From positions 1-48,179 of the forward strand of contig NZ_JAAAWP010000017.1 of assembly GCF_010500915.1 (NCBI RefSeq): a stretch of DNA of 48,179 nt, given 5' to 3'. The DNA is from Alteromonas hispanica (GTDB lineage Bacteria; Pseudomonadota; Gammaproteobacteria; Enterobacterales; Alteromonadaceae). The translations under genes were made by a program, and so were the position numbers. Below, in pieces: positions 1 to 7,778 of the stretch. The notes below the pieces were generated by a model that did no database searches, was not told the DNA's origin, and saw only the letters and a program-made list of their open reading frames with translations. Every line of letters starts with the position of its first letter. The stretch's first letter is position 1.

Positions 1-56
1 TCATGGCGTTTAACCTTCATTTGTTTTTGGCGAAAGATCTGATCACCAAACGTCAT
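1..56 (-). CDS. 5' end of an unidentified gene, cut by the window edge
   Basis: On the minus strand an ATG at 56-54 follows a good Shine-Dalgarno stretch (AAGGGAA, about 6 bases upstream) and opens a frame with no stop for 18 codons up to the window edge (MTFGDQIFRQKQMKVKRH). The peptide is too short to assign. The start signal is the only support, so this is a candidate gene start rather than a firm gene. A short direct repeat lies upstream of it at 125-152. Confidence 0.35.
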   Translation of the reverse strand, partial: MTFGDQIFRQKQMKVKRH

Positions 57-124
57 GAATGTTCCCTTTATTTTTTATCTTACTGAATTTTAGTCATTAT
101 TTGTGGGGATACCTCAGGATCTGA

Positions 125-152
125 CCCTCTTTATCACTGTCCCTCTTTATCA
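125..152. repeat. 12-base direct repeat CCCTCTTTATCA, two copies
   Basis: CCCTCTTTATCA occurs at 125-136 and 141-152, separated by CTGT, starting 3 bases beyond the stop codon of the PagL-like gene. In the other orientation it reads as two GATAAAGAGGG units. Similar short motifs are often found beside REP-associated transposases in gammaproteobacteria; that link is from memory and not tested here. Confidence 0.5.
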
Positions 153-155
153 ATT

Positions 156-695
156 CTAAAAATGGTATGCGTAAGAGAGGTTAAGAAAGTCTAGACCTGG
201 ATTGTCACTGTTTAACCCGCCATTTGAAAAGTGCATGTATCTGAGTGCAACGTCTTGGCTTTCATCTAGTTCCATGAGAAGTCCTAGCCTGTCTTCAAAT
301 TGGTAATTTGATCCAATATCTTTACCGGCGACTTCTTGATCGCCAATATAGCTAGCGCCAATACCTGCTTCTAGGTAAAGAGGATACTTATCAGCAATGT
401 CCGTTATTTGTTTCATTAAAACTGGGGTAATAGATACTGCATAGCTGGTGCTTCTTGTATTGGTCTCACCGTACTCCCACACTACAGCACTGGCTTCCCA
501 ATATAATTTGATGTCGCCAAACCATGATGTGGCGATATCTTGAGTGATAGGGCGATAAGCAAATCTAACACCGTCAATGCCGTCGAAGCCATGCATGTAG
601 TCAGCACTAACTGTTTGTTTTGCACAAAGTGGCGCAGCGTTTAATAGTAGAGTAGAGAAAAGCGAAAAATAGAATAACGGTGAATGACGTTTCAT
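156..695 (-). CDS. pagL: Lipid A 3-O-deacylase, PagL/acyloxyacyl hydrolase family
   Basis: PagL enzymes are outer-membrane eight-stranded barrels that remove the 3-O acyl chain from lipid A and so alter lipopolysaccharide at the cell surface. The 179-residue protein has the usual family length. It begins with a signal peptide (about residues 1-25, ending near APLCAK) and ends in an aromatic residue, as barrel proteins do. The family active-site stretch is visible near the C terminus: H155 and S157 in RYMHFSNGG, followed by NPGLDF. The residue 14 positions after the histidine, where P. aeruginosa PagL has its catalytic Glu as I remember it, is Asp169. The gene stands alone, with a hairpin at 741-766 separating it from the upstream binding-protein gene. 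Family assignment is fairly safe; activity is inferred. Confidence 0.7.
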   Translation of the reverse strand: MKRHSPLFYFSLFSTLLLNAAPLCAKQTVSADYMHGFDGIDGVRFAYRPITQDIATSWFGDIKLYWEASAVVWEYGETNTRSTSYAVSITPVLMKQITDIADKYPLYLEAGIGASYIGDQEVAGKDIGSNYQFEDRLGLLMELDESQDVALRYMHFSNGGLNSDNPGLDFLNLSYAYHF

Positions 696-740
696 AGGAA
701 CTCCTTAATTATAAGAAGTGTAAGCAAGATAGCTTCCAAA

Positions 741-766
741 ATTAAAGCCTCTGAAAATCAGAGGTT
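741..766 (-). terminator. Likely rho-independent terminator of the binding-protein gene
   Basis: CCTCTGA (748-754) and TCAGAGG (758-764) form a 7-base stem with a 3-base loop. On the minus strand it is followed by a T-rich run (CTTTAATTTT). It lies about 110 bases beyond the stop of the gene at 876-1700 and before the PagL-like gene, so it could separate the two transcripts. Confidence 0.5.
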
Positions 767-875
767 TAGGCTATTTTGAGTTGAAATCTAAATATGCAGT
801 GAAGTGTAATTTACTGATCAATATGCAGTTTTTACACGTGGTAACGTGAAGTTTTTGAGTGTAGGTTTTAAACAG

Positions 876-1700
876 CTAATTGTTGGCAGGAGCCTCTTTT
901 GACCATACCTCATCAGGCGCTAAGCCTTGCTCATGCATCAAAATAGGATATAGCTCGGAGAGGTAAGCGATTTCGTACTTTTCAATAATGCTCGCAATCA
1001 GCGTTGGGTTAGTTGCAATAAAAGTATTTAATTCATCAATGACTTTCTTGTTATTAAGAGTGGATAGAGAAAAAGGAATTTCGTTATGTGGAAGTGTGAG
1101 ATCTAAAGTGATGTCATCATATCGAGACAGGCGACTAATAGAGTGGCGAGCCACGTTGTATTCTAAATCTAGCGCATCAACTCTTTCTTGTTGCAGTAAA
1201 GCTAACCCTTGTGGAATATCCTGAACAGCGGTTAGTTGCGTATCACCGTTATTAATTCTCTGCTGCCAGTTAACAGGAGTAAACCCAAGGGGCATGGCAA
1301 GTTGCTTAATAGAATCTATCCCTTTACCGGCCTTGTCTTTTTTTACCATAGTACCTGTTACGGTATAAGTTAACGGCAACGAAAAAGTTTTATCGTCGGT
1401 GTTGGTGATACTGTTATACCACCTTGGGTTGTCTGGGTAGACAAAATCGATATTGCCTTTGGCTAGTTCCATCTGAAGCCGTCTTATGGGCAAGTTTACA
1501 TAAATAAATTCATGGTCTGATGCTTCAGAAAAAGCCTCTAAAATTGCCCAGCCAACGCCTTTATCAACATCAGACTCAAAATCATAATGAGGAAAATAAG
1601 TTAAGTTTTGTGCTCCAACAATAAAGCGCTCGGCTAGTGCGTAAGATGAGCATAATAAACCGCATATGATAAAAAGGCTTGCTGCTATCCGTTGCTTCAT
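876..1700 (-). CDS. Periplasmic solute-binding protein, family 3-like (orphan)
   Basis: The 274-residue product has a clear signal peptide (about residues 1-23, ending ALA). It then shows the layout of a family 3 extracellular solute-binding protein (SBP_bac_3): an early strand RFIVGAQNLTYFPHYDF, a helix rich in small residues (GVGWAILEAF), and the segment ELAKGNIDFVYPDNPRW typical of the first lobe. Members bind amino acids or similar small ligands in the periplasm, or act as sensor-type domains. No permease, ATPase or sensor kinase gene is adjacent, so its partner is unknown. It starts 65 bases after the dnaE2 stop on the same strand and could be read through from the imu operon, but there is no evidence it takes part in mutagenesis. 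Confidence 0.7.
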   Translation of the reverse strand: MKQRIAASLFIICGLLCSSYALAERFIVGAQNLTYFPHYDFESDVDKGVGWAILEAFSEASDHEFIYVNLPIRRLQMELAKGNIDFVYPDNPRWYNSITNTDDKTFSLPLTYTVTGTMVKKDKAGKGIDSIKQLAMPLGFTPVNWQQRINNGDTQLTAVQDIPQGLALLQQERVDALDLEYNVARHSISRLSRYDDITLDLTLPHNEIPFSLSTLNNKKVIDELNTFIATNPTLIASIIEKYEIAYLSELYPILMHEQGLAPDEVWSKEAPANN

Positions 1701-1765
1701 TTAACACTCCAGAATGAAAATACTTGTATGGTAGGTCAGCATATCTATAACTAAAATAACCCATC

Positions 1766-4700
1766 TTAATGAAAATCTCGAGATGGAATAGCGATTGTTT
1801 CCAGCCAAGCTGTTCTATCAATAAGCTTACCGGCAATAACATGTATAACGCCCTCTTTAGAATGCTCAACAATACCGTTAACTTGTAGAAGCTTCGCTTT
1901 TAAAAACACCTGTTGCTGAGCTCTGGCTGTTGCTTGCCACACTACTACGTTTATATTGCCAGTGTCATCTTCAAGGGTAAGAAAGGTAACACCTGAAGCT
2001 GTGCCAGGCGCTTGTCTTCCAGTAACGGCACCAAGAATACTTACTACCGATCTGTTGTGTTTGCCTGCAAGAGTGTTAGCCCAACTGATACGGCTAAGAT
2101 CTTTCTCCTGCCTCAGTAAGGATATAGGGTGTCTGCTAACCGATAATCCCGTTGAGGCATAATCTTCAAGTAGGTTCTGCGCTTCTGAGGGAGCATGACC
2201 CAGCAGCGGCTTTTCAACTTTGCTGTTATCATAAACGCTATCAATTTCTTGATAACAAGTGTCGCCATCAAAAAGTGGTAGGCTACCTTGGCTGTCCATC
2301 ATTTGCCAACGAGTTTCGTATCTATTGCCAGATATCAAACGAAATGCATCAGCGCTTGCTAGCGCCTCAAGCTCATTACTGCGTAAGTTTAACTGCCGAA
2401 CTTGGTTTACCGTAGAAAACCCCTTTTTAGGCCGCTGCTGCACTACGATTTCTGCGCTTTCTTTACTTAATCCTTTAACGAGTATGAGTCCAAGTTGTAA
2501 CTGCTTTTGGCCGTTTTCTACTACCATAAGATGCTCTACAGCAGAGTTATTAATACAAGGAGGGTAAACGGTAATACCGTGGCGCTTTGCGTCTTGTACT
2601 AACTGAGATGGAGTGTAAAACCCCATGGGCCAACTATTGAGAAGTGCAGTATAGAACTCTACTGGGAAATAAAATTTTAACCAACAAGAAACATACGCAA
2701 GCACAGCAAATGAAGCTGAGTGAGATTCTGGAAACCCATAACCAGCAAAGCCTTTAATCTGCTCAAAAAGGTTATGTGCAAAGCCGCTATCGTAGCCTTT
2801 ATCCGTCATACCTTTGATTAATTTATCTCTGAACTCAAAAATACGACCATCTTTTTTCCAGCTTGCCATCGCTCTTCGCAATTGGTCTGCTTCTCCACCG
2901 CTAAACCCAGCGGCTACCATAGCAAGCTGAATAACCTGCTCCTGAAAAATAGGAACGCCCATGGTTCGCGATAATACTTTCTCAACGTCCTTTGATGGGT
3001 AACTAACAACTTCGTTGCCATGGCGCCTAATGAGGTAAGGGTGCACCATATCGCCTTGAATGGGACCTGGCCTGACAATGGCTATTTGCACAACAAGATC
3101 GTAATACTTACGTGGCTTTAGTCGCGGTAGCATCGACATTTGAGCACGAGACTCGATTTGAAATACGCCTACCGTATCGGCTTGGCAAATCATATCAAAA
3201 ACCTGTTTGTCATCGCCTAATTTAGTAATAAAAGGAATATTCACTTCCACAGGGAATTGCTTATTAATGAGTTCAAATGTGCGTCGTATTGCGCTGAGCA
3301 TTCCCAGCGCGAGTACATCTACTTTAAGCAAGCCAAGGGCTTCTATATCGTCCTTGTCCCATTGAATAATTGTTCGCTCTGGCATAGCCGCATTTTCAAC
3401 GGGAACAAGTTCATAGAGAGGGCCGGCGCTAATAACAAAGCCTCCCACGTGTTGTGATAGGTGCCTAGGTGTACCTAGTAGTTGTTCAGTTAAATTTATA
3501 AGATGGCTAACCCGTTTGTTGCTTGGGTCTAGACCGAGATCGCTGAGTTGCGATTTCCATGGAATAACTCGGTCACGACGATTTATTTGTTTAATAACGA
3601 AGTCGAGCTGTGACTCACTAAATCCCAACGCTTTGCCGACATCTTTAAATGCCGACTTAAAGCGATAACAAATAACAGTTGCGGCAATCGCGGTACGTTC
3701 TCTACCGTACTTACGAAAGATGTACTGAATGATTTCTTCTCGTCGTTGATGTTCAAAGTCCACGTCAATGTCAGGCGGTTCGTTACGTTCTTTAGAGATA
3801 AATCGCTCGAACAAAACGTTAATTTGGCGTGGGTCTACGGCGGTAATTTCAAGGCAATAACACACGACAGAGTTAGCAGCAGAGCCTCGACCTTGATATA
3901 AGATACCCTGTTGCTTAGCAAACTGAACAATATCGTAGATGGTTAAGAAAAAGTATTCATACTCTTGCTCTTTAATTAATACCAGCTCTTTTTCTATGAT
4001 GGCGCTTATTTCAGGAGGTAAACCATCGGGAAAGCGTCGTTTAATGCCTTTTTCAACACACACTCGTAGGTACGATGTTGGTGTGTAACCGGAAGGTACA
4101 AGTTCTGCTGGATATTGATAACACAACTCACTGAGGCAAAAACTACATTGCGACGCCAAGTTATTAGTATTAAGGAGCCACTTTTCTGGATACAGCTTTT
4201 TAATTTTTTGTGTTGTGCGCAAGCTTCGCTCGGCATTACTTAATGCAGCACGGCCTATATCATCAATGCGAGTATGCACTCGTGTTGCATGTAAAACGTG
4301 CTGTAATGGTAAGCACTCACTGTGGTGCATGAGTACACCAGTACAGGCTATAACTGGGAGTTCGTAGGTAGTTTGCAGGTAGTTGCAATTTTCAAATCTG
4401 TGGTGATCACTACCATCAAGAAGTCGCTGAGCGCCAATATACACATTAATCGCCGACTGTTTAGCCAGCCATGTTGCCCAGCGGTCGTCGTATTCTTTTT
4501 TTCCTGAAGGAAGCCAAATAAACTGACAGTGCTTTATTGTTCGCAAGTCCCACTCTGCCAGCTGATATTCGCCTTTTTCGGAACGCCTACGTGCATTGGT
4601 AATTATTCGACATAACTCGCTGTAAGCTTCTTTATTTGGGCATAGCAAGACAAAAGAAAGTGAATCGTCGAATACAAAGTAGCTTCCGATAATTAGTTTA

Positions 4701-4882
4701 ATAGATAAGCGCTGATGATTTATTTCATCAAATGCGCGTACCACACCTGCCACCGAGCACTCATCAGTAATAGCAATGGCTTGATATCCTAGGAATGAAG
4801 CAGTCGTTACTAGCTCTGCAGGAGAAGAGGCCCCAGTGAGAAAACTGTAGTGACTTTGACAAAAAAGTTCGCTGTAGTTCAT
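1766..4882 (-). CDS. dnaE2: Error-prone DNA polymerase DnaE2 (ImuC)
   Basis: DnaE2 is a C-family polymerase alpha-subunit paralogue that, with ImuA and ImuB, carries out SOS-induced translesion synthesis. The chosen start at 4882 begins MNYSELFCQSHYSFLTGAS, matching the conserved DnaE2 N terminus, and gives 1038 residues, a normal family length. The frame is open further upstream to 5014, but that part overlaps imuB and does not look like DnaE2. The order is PHP domain, polymerase core with the acidic PDIDVD motif (residues 370-375), helix-hairpin-helix region and a C-terminal OB fold (VTFLTLEDDTGNINVVVW). The gene begins 7 bases after the imuB stop, so translation is probably coupled. Regulation is inferred from the LexA box upstream of imuA. 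Confidence 0.93.
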   Translation of the reverse strand: MNYSELFCQSHYSFLTGASSPAELVTTASFLGYQAIAITDECSVAGVVRAFDEINHQRLSIKLIIGSYFVFDDSLSFVLLCPNKEAYSELCRIITNARRRSEKGEYQLAEWDLRTIKHCQFIWLPSGKKEYDDRWATWLAKQSAINVYIGAQRLLDGSDHHRFENCNYLQTTYELPVIACTGVLMHHSECLPLQHVLHATRVHTRIDDIGRAALSNAERSLRTTQKIKKLYPEKWLLNTNNLASQCSFCLSELCYQYPAELVPSGYTPTSYLRVCVEKGIKRRFPDGLPPEISAIIEKELVLIKEQEYEYFFLTIYDIVQFAKQQGILYQGRGSAANSVVCYCLEITAVDPRQINVLFERFISKERNEPPDIDVDFEHQRREEIIQYIFRKYGRERTAIAATVICYRFKSAFKDVGKALGFSESQLDFVIKQINRRDRVIPWKSQLSDLGLDPSNKRVSHLINLTEQLLGTPRHLSQHVGGFVISAGPLYELVPVENAAMPERTIIQWDKDDIEALGLLKVDVLALGMLSAIRRTFELINKQFPVEVNIPFITKLGDDKQVFDMICQADTVGVFQIESRAQMSMLPRLKPRKYYDLVVQIAIVRPGPIQGDMVHPYLIRRHGNEVVSYPSKDVEKVLSRTMGVPIFQEQVIQLAMVAAGFSGGEADQLRRAMASWKKDGRIFEFRDKLIKGMTDKGYDSGFAHNLFEQIKGFAGYGFPESHSASFAVLAYVSCWLKFYFPVEFYTALLNSWPMGFYTPSQLVQDAKRHGITVYPPCINNSAVEHLMVVENGQKQLQLGLILVKGLSKESAEIVVQQRPKKGFSTVNQVRQLNLRSNELEALASADAFRLISGNRYETRWQMMDSQGSLPLFDGDTCYQEIDSVYDNSKVEKPLLGHAPSEAQNLLEDYASTGLSVSRHPISLLRQEKDLSRISWANTLAGKHNRSVVSILGAVTGRQAPGTASGVTFLTLEDDTGNINVVVWQATARAQQQVFLKAKLLQVNGIVEHSKEGVIHVIAGKLIDRTAWLETIAIPSRDFH

Positions 4883-4889
4883 AGGAGTA

Positions 4890-6311
4890 TTAGCTAAATA
4901 AGCCTTGTGCCCACCACTTGCTTGCTTCATCTTTAAAGATAAGCATGCGTACGCCTTGCCGGGTTTGTGCGATAAAGTAATCGCGTTTATGCGGCGCATC
5001 GTGCCACCATTCACTGTGAAGCCTTACAGGGCCAAAACAAACCTGCGTAGACTGAGTAAGTGGTTTAGGTGCCTCGAAAAGAAAAGTAGGAACAATGTCT
5101 GATGAAAATACCGTCTCTTTTGTTAAACGAGGCCCGTTAGACATATATTCAAATTGATGCGTGTTTGAAATACTTGGTTTAAACGTGCACTTTTCACCGA
5201 GCTTTGCATTTAAACGCCCAATAAGTTGTTTTTGTGCCACATCATTAAAGCGGTTACTAAAGAAGTCCCCATTGTTATCGTCAATGGCTTCAAAGTTATC
5301 GCAACGCAGTGTCAGTGATACCGCGGGTTCGGGTAAAACTAGGTTTTCAATACGAAGTTTAAGTAAGGAAAGCCAGCTGTCGCTAGTACTCTGTGGTAAT
5401 GCAGACTTTATTTCTAGGTGATTCGACGGCTGATCTCTAAAAGCTATATGAAAACTAAGCGTAGATGTTTGTAAATTTCTAGCGCGTAAATAGTGTGCAA
5501 GATACTCCAGTAGCTTTTCCATAAAGGGAATAAGGTGTTGAGTGTTCTCAACATCGAAGGGGAGTAAGGCAAAGTGCTCAAAATGTTCCGCAGGACGAAA
5601 GAGTTTTACTCGGGGAAATACTTCTCCGCGTAAGGCAGTAAGATAAGTGATGGTATTGTTATCAAATCGCCTGCCTAACTCATGCACAGGCATAGCAAGT
5701 AACTGATGAACGCGGTGAATACCTACTCGGGTGAGCGCTTCTTTTGTTTTTTTATTTAACGCCGTTAAAGACAGCGGGCAGTGCGAGAGCGATTGCCTTA
5801 TATCATCGTGATTATCGTAATATCTATCAATGCCCTTTAAAGCAAGTACTTTAGCTGCCTCAATAGACCAGGCCGTAGCGAAATGGTAATGCACATTTGA
5901 CTGCGAAAGTTCATGGGTTAGAGTGCTCCACAGTGCTTTGTGTCCACCATAATAGTGCACCAAGTTATCAAGGCGAACAGCAAGCGTATTATGAGTATCT
6001 AACACAATGTCTGACGCTAAAGGGTACAATCGGTGTGCTAACTGCGTCAGTGTGAGGTGCTCGTTGTCTACATTGAAAGGAATGATACATACGTGCGGGC
6101 ACAAAGCTGCTGCCTGAGCTAGCCCGTGACCTATTTCAATACCTTGTTGTAAAGCGGCATGATTGCGTTGAACAATATGATTCGTTTTTTCGCAATAAAC
6201 AATTACAGGTGAGGAAGGTATTTCTAGGTGAGCGCTATCAACAGGGCTAAGACCGCTCTCTTGGTGCGTATCTAGAGTAATTTGATAAAAATAAAGATAT
6301 GCCCACAACAT
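4890..6311 (-). CDS. imuB: ImuB, Y-family polymerase-like mutagenesis protein
   Basis: ImuB is an inactive Y-family DNA polymerase relative that connects DnaE2 and ImuA to the sliding clamp. The 473-residue length fits the family. The start MLWAYLYFYQITLD is characteristic: it replaces the catalytic aspartate segment of active Y-family polymerases, so polymerase activity is not expected. Family-typical stretches follow: NAALQQGIEIGHGLAQAAAL near residues 50-70, the palm/finger region, and ELGRRFDNNTITYLTALRG with a thumb-like hairpin near residues 210-230. The imuA stop and the imuB start are only 2 bases apart and the dnaE2 start follows 7 bases after this stop, so the three genes form one transcription unit. 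I did not identify a clear clamp-binding peptide by eye. Confidence 0.9.
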   Translation of the reverse strand: MLWAYLYFYQITLDTHQESGLSPVDSAHLEIPSSPVIVYCEKTNHIVQRNHAALQQGIEIGHGLAQAAALCPHVCIIPFNVDNEHLTLTQLAHRLYPLASDIVLDTHNTLAVRLDNLVHYYGGHKALWSTLTHELSQSNVHYHFATAWSIEAAKVLALKGIDRYYDNHDDIRQSLSHCPLSLTALNKKTKEALTRVGIHRVHQLLAMPVHELGRRFDNNTITYLTALRGEVFPRVKLFRPAEHFEHFALLPFDVENTQHLIPFMEKLLEYLAHYLRARNLQTSTLSFHIAFRDQPSNHLEIKSALPQSTSDSWLSLLKLRIENLVLPEPAVSLTLRCDNFEAIDDNNGDFFSNRFNDVAQKQLIGRLNAKLGEKCTFKPSISNTHQFEYMSNGPRLTKETVFSSDIVPTFLFEAPKPLTQSTQVCFGPVRLHSEWWHDAPHKRDYFIAQTRQGVRMLIFKDEASKWWAQGLFS

Positions 6312-6313
6312 AG

Positions 6314-7009
6314 CTAGCTCACAGAGTGCAGAACGTGACGCTTCACTTTGTTATGTTCTAAAGCCCATTTGATTGCACGGTTATCCACCGTCCACTTGTT
6401 ATGTATAACAATGTTATTTTTTGGCCAGCCTTGCCGCTGTTTTAACACATTAATTTCAAGGGCGTGCTCGCGGTAATGAAGGCATAAATCTAATGAAATG
6501 GGCAGAGTCTGCGTTACGTCGTCGCTATTTTTATTCGGCGCAGTAAATAGTAAGCAGAGTGCATCATTATGTGTTGCGGCTACTTGCAGACGTCGGGCTT
6601 CTTTTGCCGTTACCGCGTTATTCCATACCACAACACAATGGCAAGCCGTACTTTTTAAGCATTGTTCTGTAGCCCATAGCGACTCTTTTTCGGTATGCGG
6701 CTTAACAATTAATACTTGCTCAGCATTTATTCCAAATGCTTCTAACCACGGAGTTTGGACTCTTCCTGGCGGATTGATAAAAACAATCATCTTGTGGCTG
6801 CGGTGCTGACTTAATACTTGTTTAAACAGTGACAGTTCGCCAATACCTGTAAGCGTGCGTATGCGTACAACGCCAGATGGCGATACGCCGCCATTGAGTG
6901 CCTGATCGAGTTGATCATAGCCAAGTGAAAAACGTTCTTCACATTGGCTTTGCTCTCTTGCCCTCCATATGTGGGGATGGTTTTCTAATGCAGATACTGA
7001 CTTATTCAT
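6314..7009 (-). CDS. imuA: ImuA, SOS mutagenesis RecA-like protein
   Basis: ImuA (SulA/RecA-like) is the first gene of the imuA-imuB-dnaE2 cassette and is needed for the damage-induced mutasome. The start at 7009 gives 231 residues beginning MNKSVSALENHPHIWRA. The frame is open up to 7099, but a longer protein would place the LexA box and -10 element inside the gene, which argues against it. Visible family features are the sequence YDQLDQALNGGVSPSGVVRI, resembling the RecA/SulA fold start, then TGIGELSLFKQVL and MIVFINPPGRVQTPWLEAFGI. The ribosome site is weak. The promoter and LexA site directly upstream show SOS control. Confidence 0.88.
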   Translation of the reverse strand: MNKSVSALENHPHIWRAREQSQCEERFSLGYDQLDQALNGGVSPSGVVRIRTLTGIGELSLFKQVLSQHRSHKMIVFINPPGRVQTPWLEAFGINAEQVLIVKPHTEKESLWATEQCLKSTACHCVVVWNNAVTAKEARRLQVAATHNDALCLLFTAPNKNSDDVTQTLPISLDLCLHYREHALEINVLKQRQGWPKNNIVIHNKWTVDNRAIKWALEHNKVKRHVLHSVS

Positions 7010-7021
7010 AACACCAACAAA

Positions 7022-7041
7022 TACTGTATATATGTACAGTA
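7022..7041 (-). promoter_or_regulatory. LexA (SOS) box of imuA-imuB-dnaE2
   Basis: TACTGTATATATGTACAGTA at 7022-7041 fits the gammaproteobacterial LexA consensus CTGT-N8-ACAG with extended TA flanks. It ends 12 bases before the imuA start codon and directly abuts the -10 element, so bound LexA would block the promoter. Confidence 0.93.
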
Positions 7042-7068
7042 TTATAGAGAGAGGTATTGTCTTTTCAA
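7041..7068 (-). promoter_or_regulatory. Sigma70-type promoter of imuA-imuB-dnaE2
   Basis: On the minus strand TTGAAA (7068-7063) is followed after 16 bases by a perfect TATAAT (7046-7041). The -10 shares one base with the LexA box, the classic arrangement of a repressed SOS promoter. Its strength and position are read by eye. Confidence 0.8.
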
Positions 7069-7202
7069 GATAAACCGACGCTTCTGCGCATAACTTCACG
7101 CTAACATACTGATTATTTTGAAAAGAGAATGTATTAAATTTCTTTTTGAATTAGGTGTGATAAGCAAAAGGGCAAAACAAAAGGCAAAGCAGAATAAAAA
7201 AC

Positions 7203-7228
7203 AAAAAAGCTGCCTAAACAGCAGCTTT
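7203..7228 (-). terminator. Rho-independent terminator downstream of the small membrane protein gene
   Basis: AAAGCTGC (7206-7213) and GCAGCTTT (7221-7228) form an 8-base stem with a 7-base loop, followed on the minus strand by a run of T. It lies about 40 bases after the stop of the gene at 7266-7778 and would end the DUF1820-DUF885 operon before the imu promoter. Confidence 0.8.
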
Positions 7229-7265
7229 CAATGAATAAGAATAGCAAATTACAGTGTTGAGGCAG

Positions 7266-7778
7266 TTACGATGCTTTCTGAGCTGGAACACTGTTCTCTG
7301 AAGCGTCGCCGCTTTTTATTGTTGTAACAGCCTGACAAAAAGCAATAAAGCTATCCGCCGTATTTTTCGACCACAGCATTCTTAGGTTACTTGGTAACTC
7401 TTTTACTACCAACTGTATTCCCTCAAGCGATGGATCTTCGTCGGTTAACACTTTCTTGAGCGATTCTTCTAGCGTGTCACCTTTTTCACAGCAGTTCATT
7501 ACAATGCTGGCGAAACATGTCATTAAGGGCAATAAGCTATTGTGCTGTTCTTGCGTAATAAGCCGACTTTTATATAGAGACTGTAACCGCTGCGTAAGGT
7601 TTTTTTCTAAAGCCTCGGTTACTAAAACTAAGTTTCGATAAGCGTAGTTGGCCTTGCTATTACTTTGCTTATTAGAATGACGAGAAAGCGTTAGTTCTTT
7701 TTGCAAATTCTGTGTGCGAAGCACAAAGAAAATCAAAAGCAGCAGAAGTAAGCCAATAATACCAAAAGCAATAATCAT
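7266..7778 (-). CDS. Small membrane-anchored protein of unknown function
   Basis: I do not recognise this 170-residue protein. It starts with a very hydrophobic segment (IIAFGIIGLLLLLLIFFVL, about residues 2-21), which looks like an uncleaved membrane anchor. A polar, helix-prone stretch follows (about 22-70), then a compact domain containing a cysteine pair in MNCCEKGD (about residue 95). The tail is acidic and polar. Its ATG overlaps the stop of the DUF885 gene by 4 bases (ATGA), so the two are translationally coupled, and a terminator follows at 7203-7228. The most natural reading is an accessory protein of unknown role expressed with the DUF885 protein. Confidence 0.75.
   Translation of the reverse strand: MIIAFGIIGLLLLLLIFFVLRTQNLQKELTLSRHSNKQSNSKANYAYRNLVLVTEALEKNLTQRLQSLYKSRLITQEQHNSLLPLMTCFASIVMNCCEKGDTLEESLKKVLTDEDPSLEGIQLVVKELPSNLRMLWSKNTADSFIAFCQAVTTIKSGDASENSVPAQKAS

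Noticed and set aside
4883..5014. Longer dnaE2 reaching to 5014
   Set aside because: The extension is an alternative frame of imuB; the family start MNYSELFC is at 4882.
7010..7099. Longer imuA reaching to 7099
   Set aside because: The extra stretch contains the -10 and the LexA box, so it is upstream regulatory DNA, and MNKSVSALE at 7009 matches the expected start.
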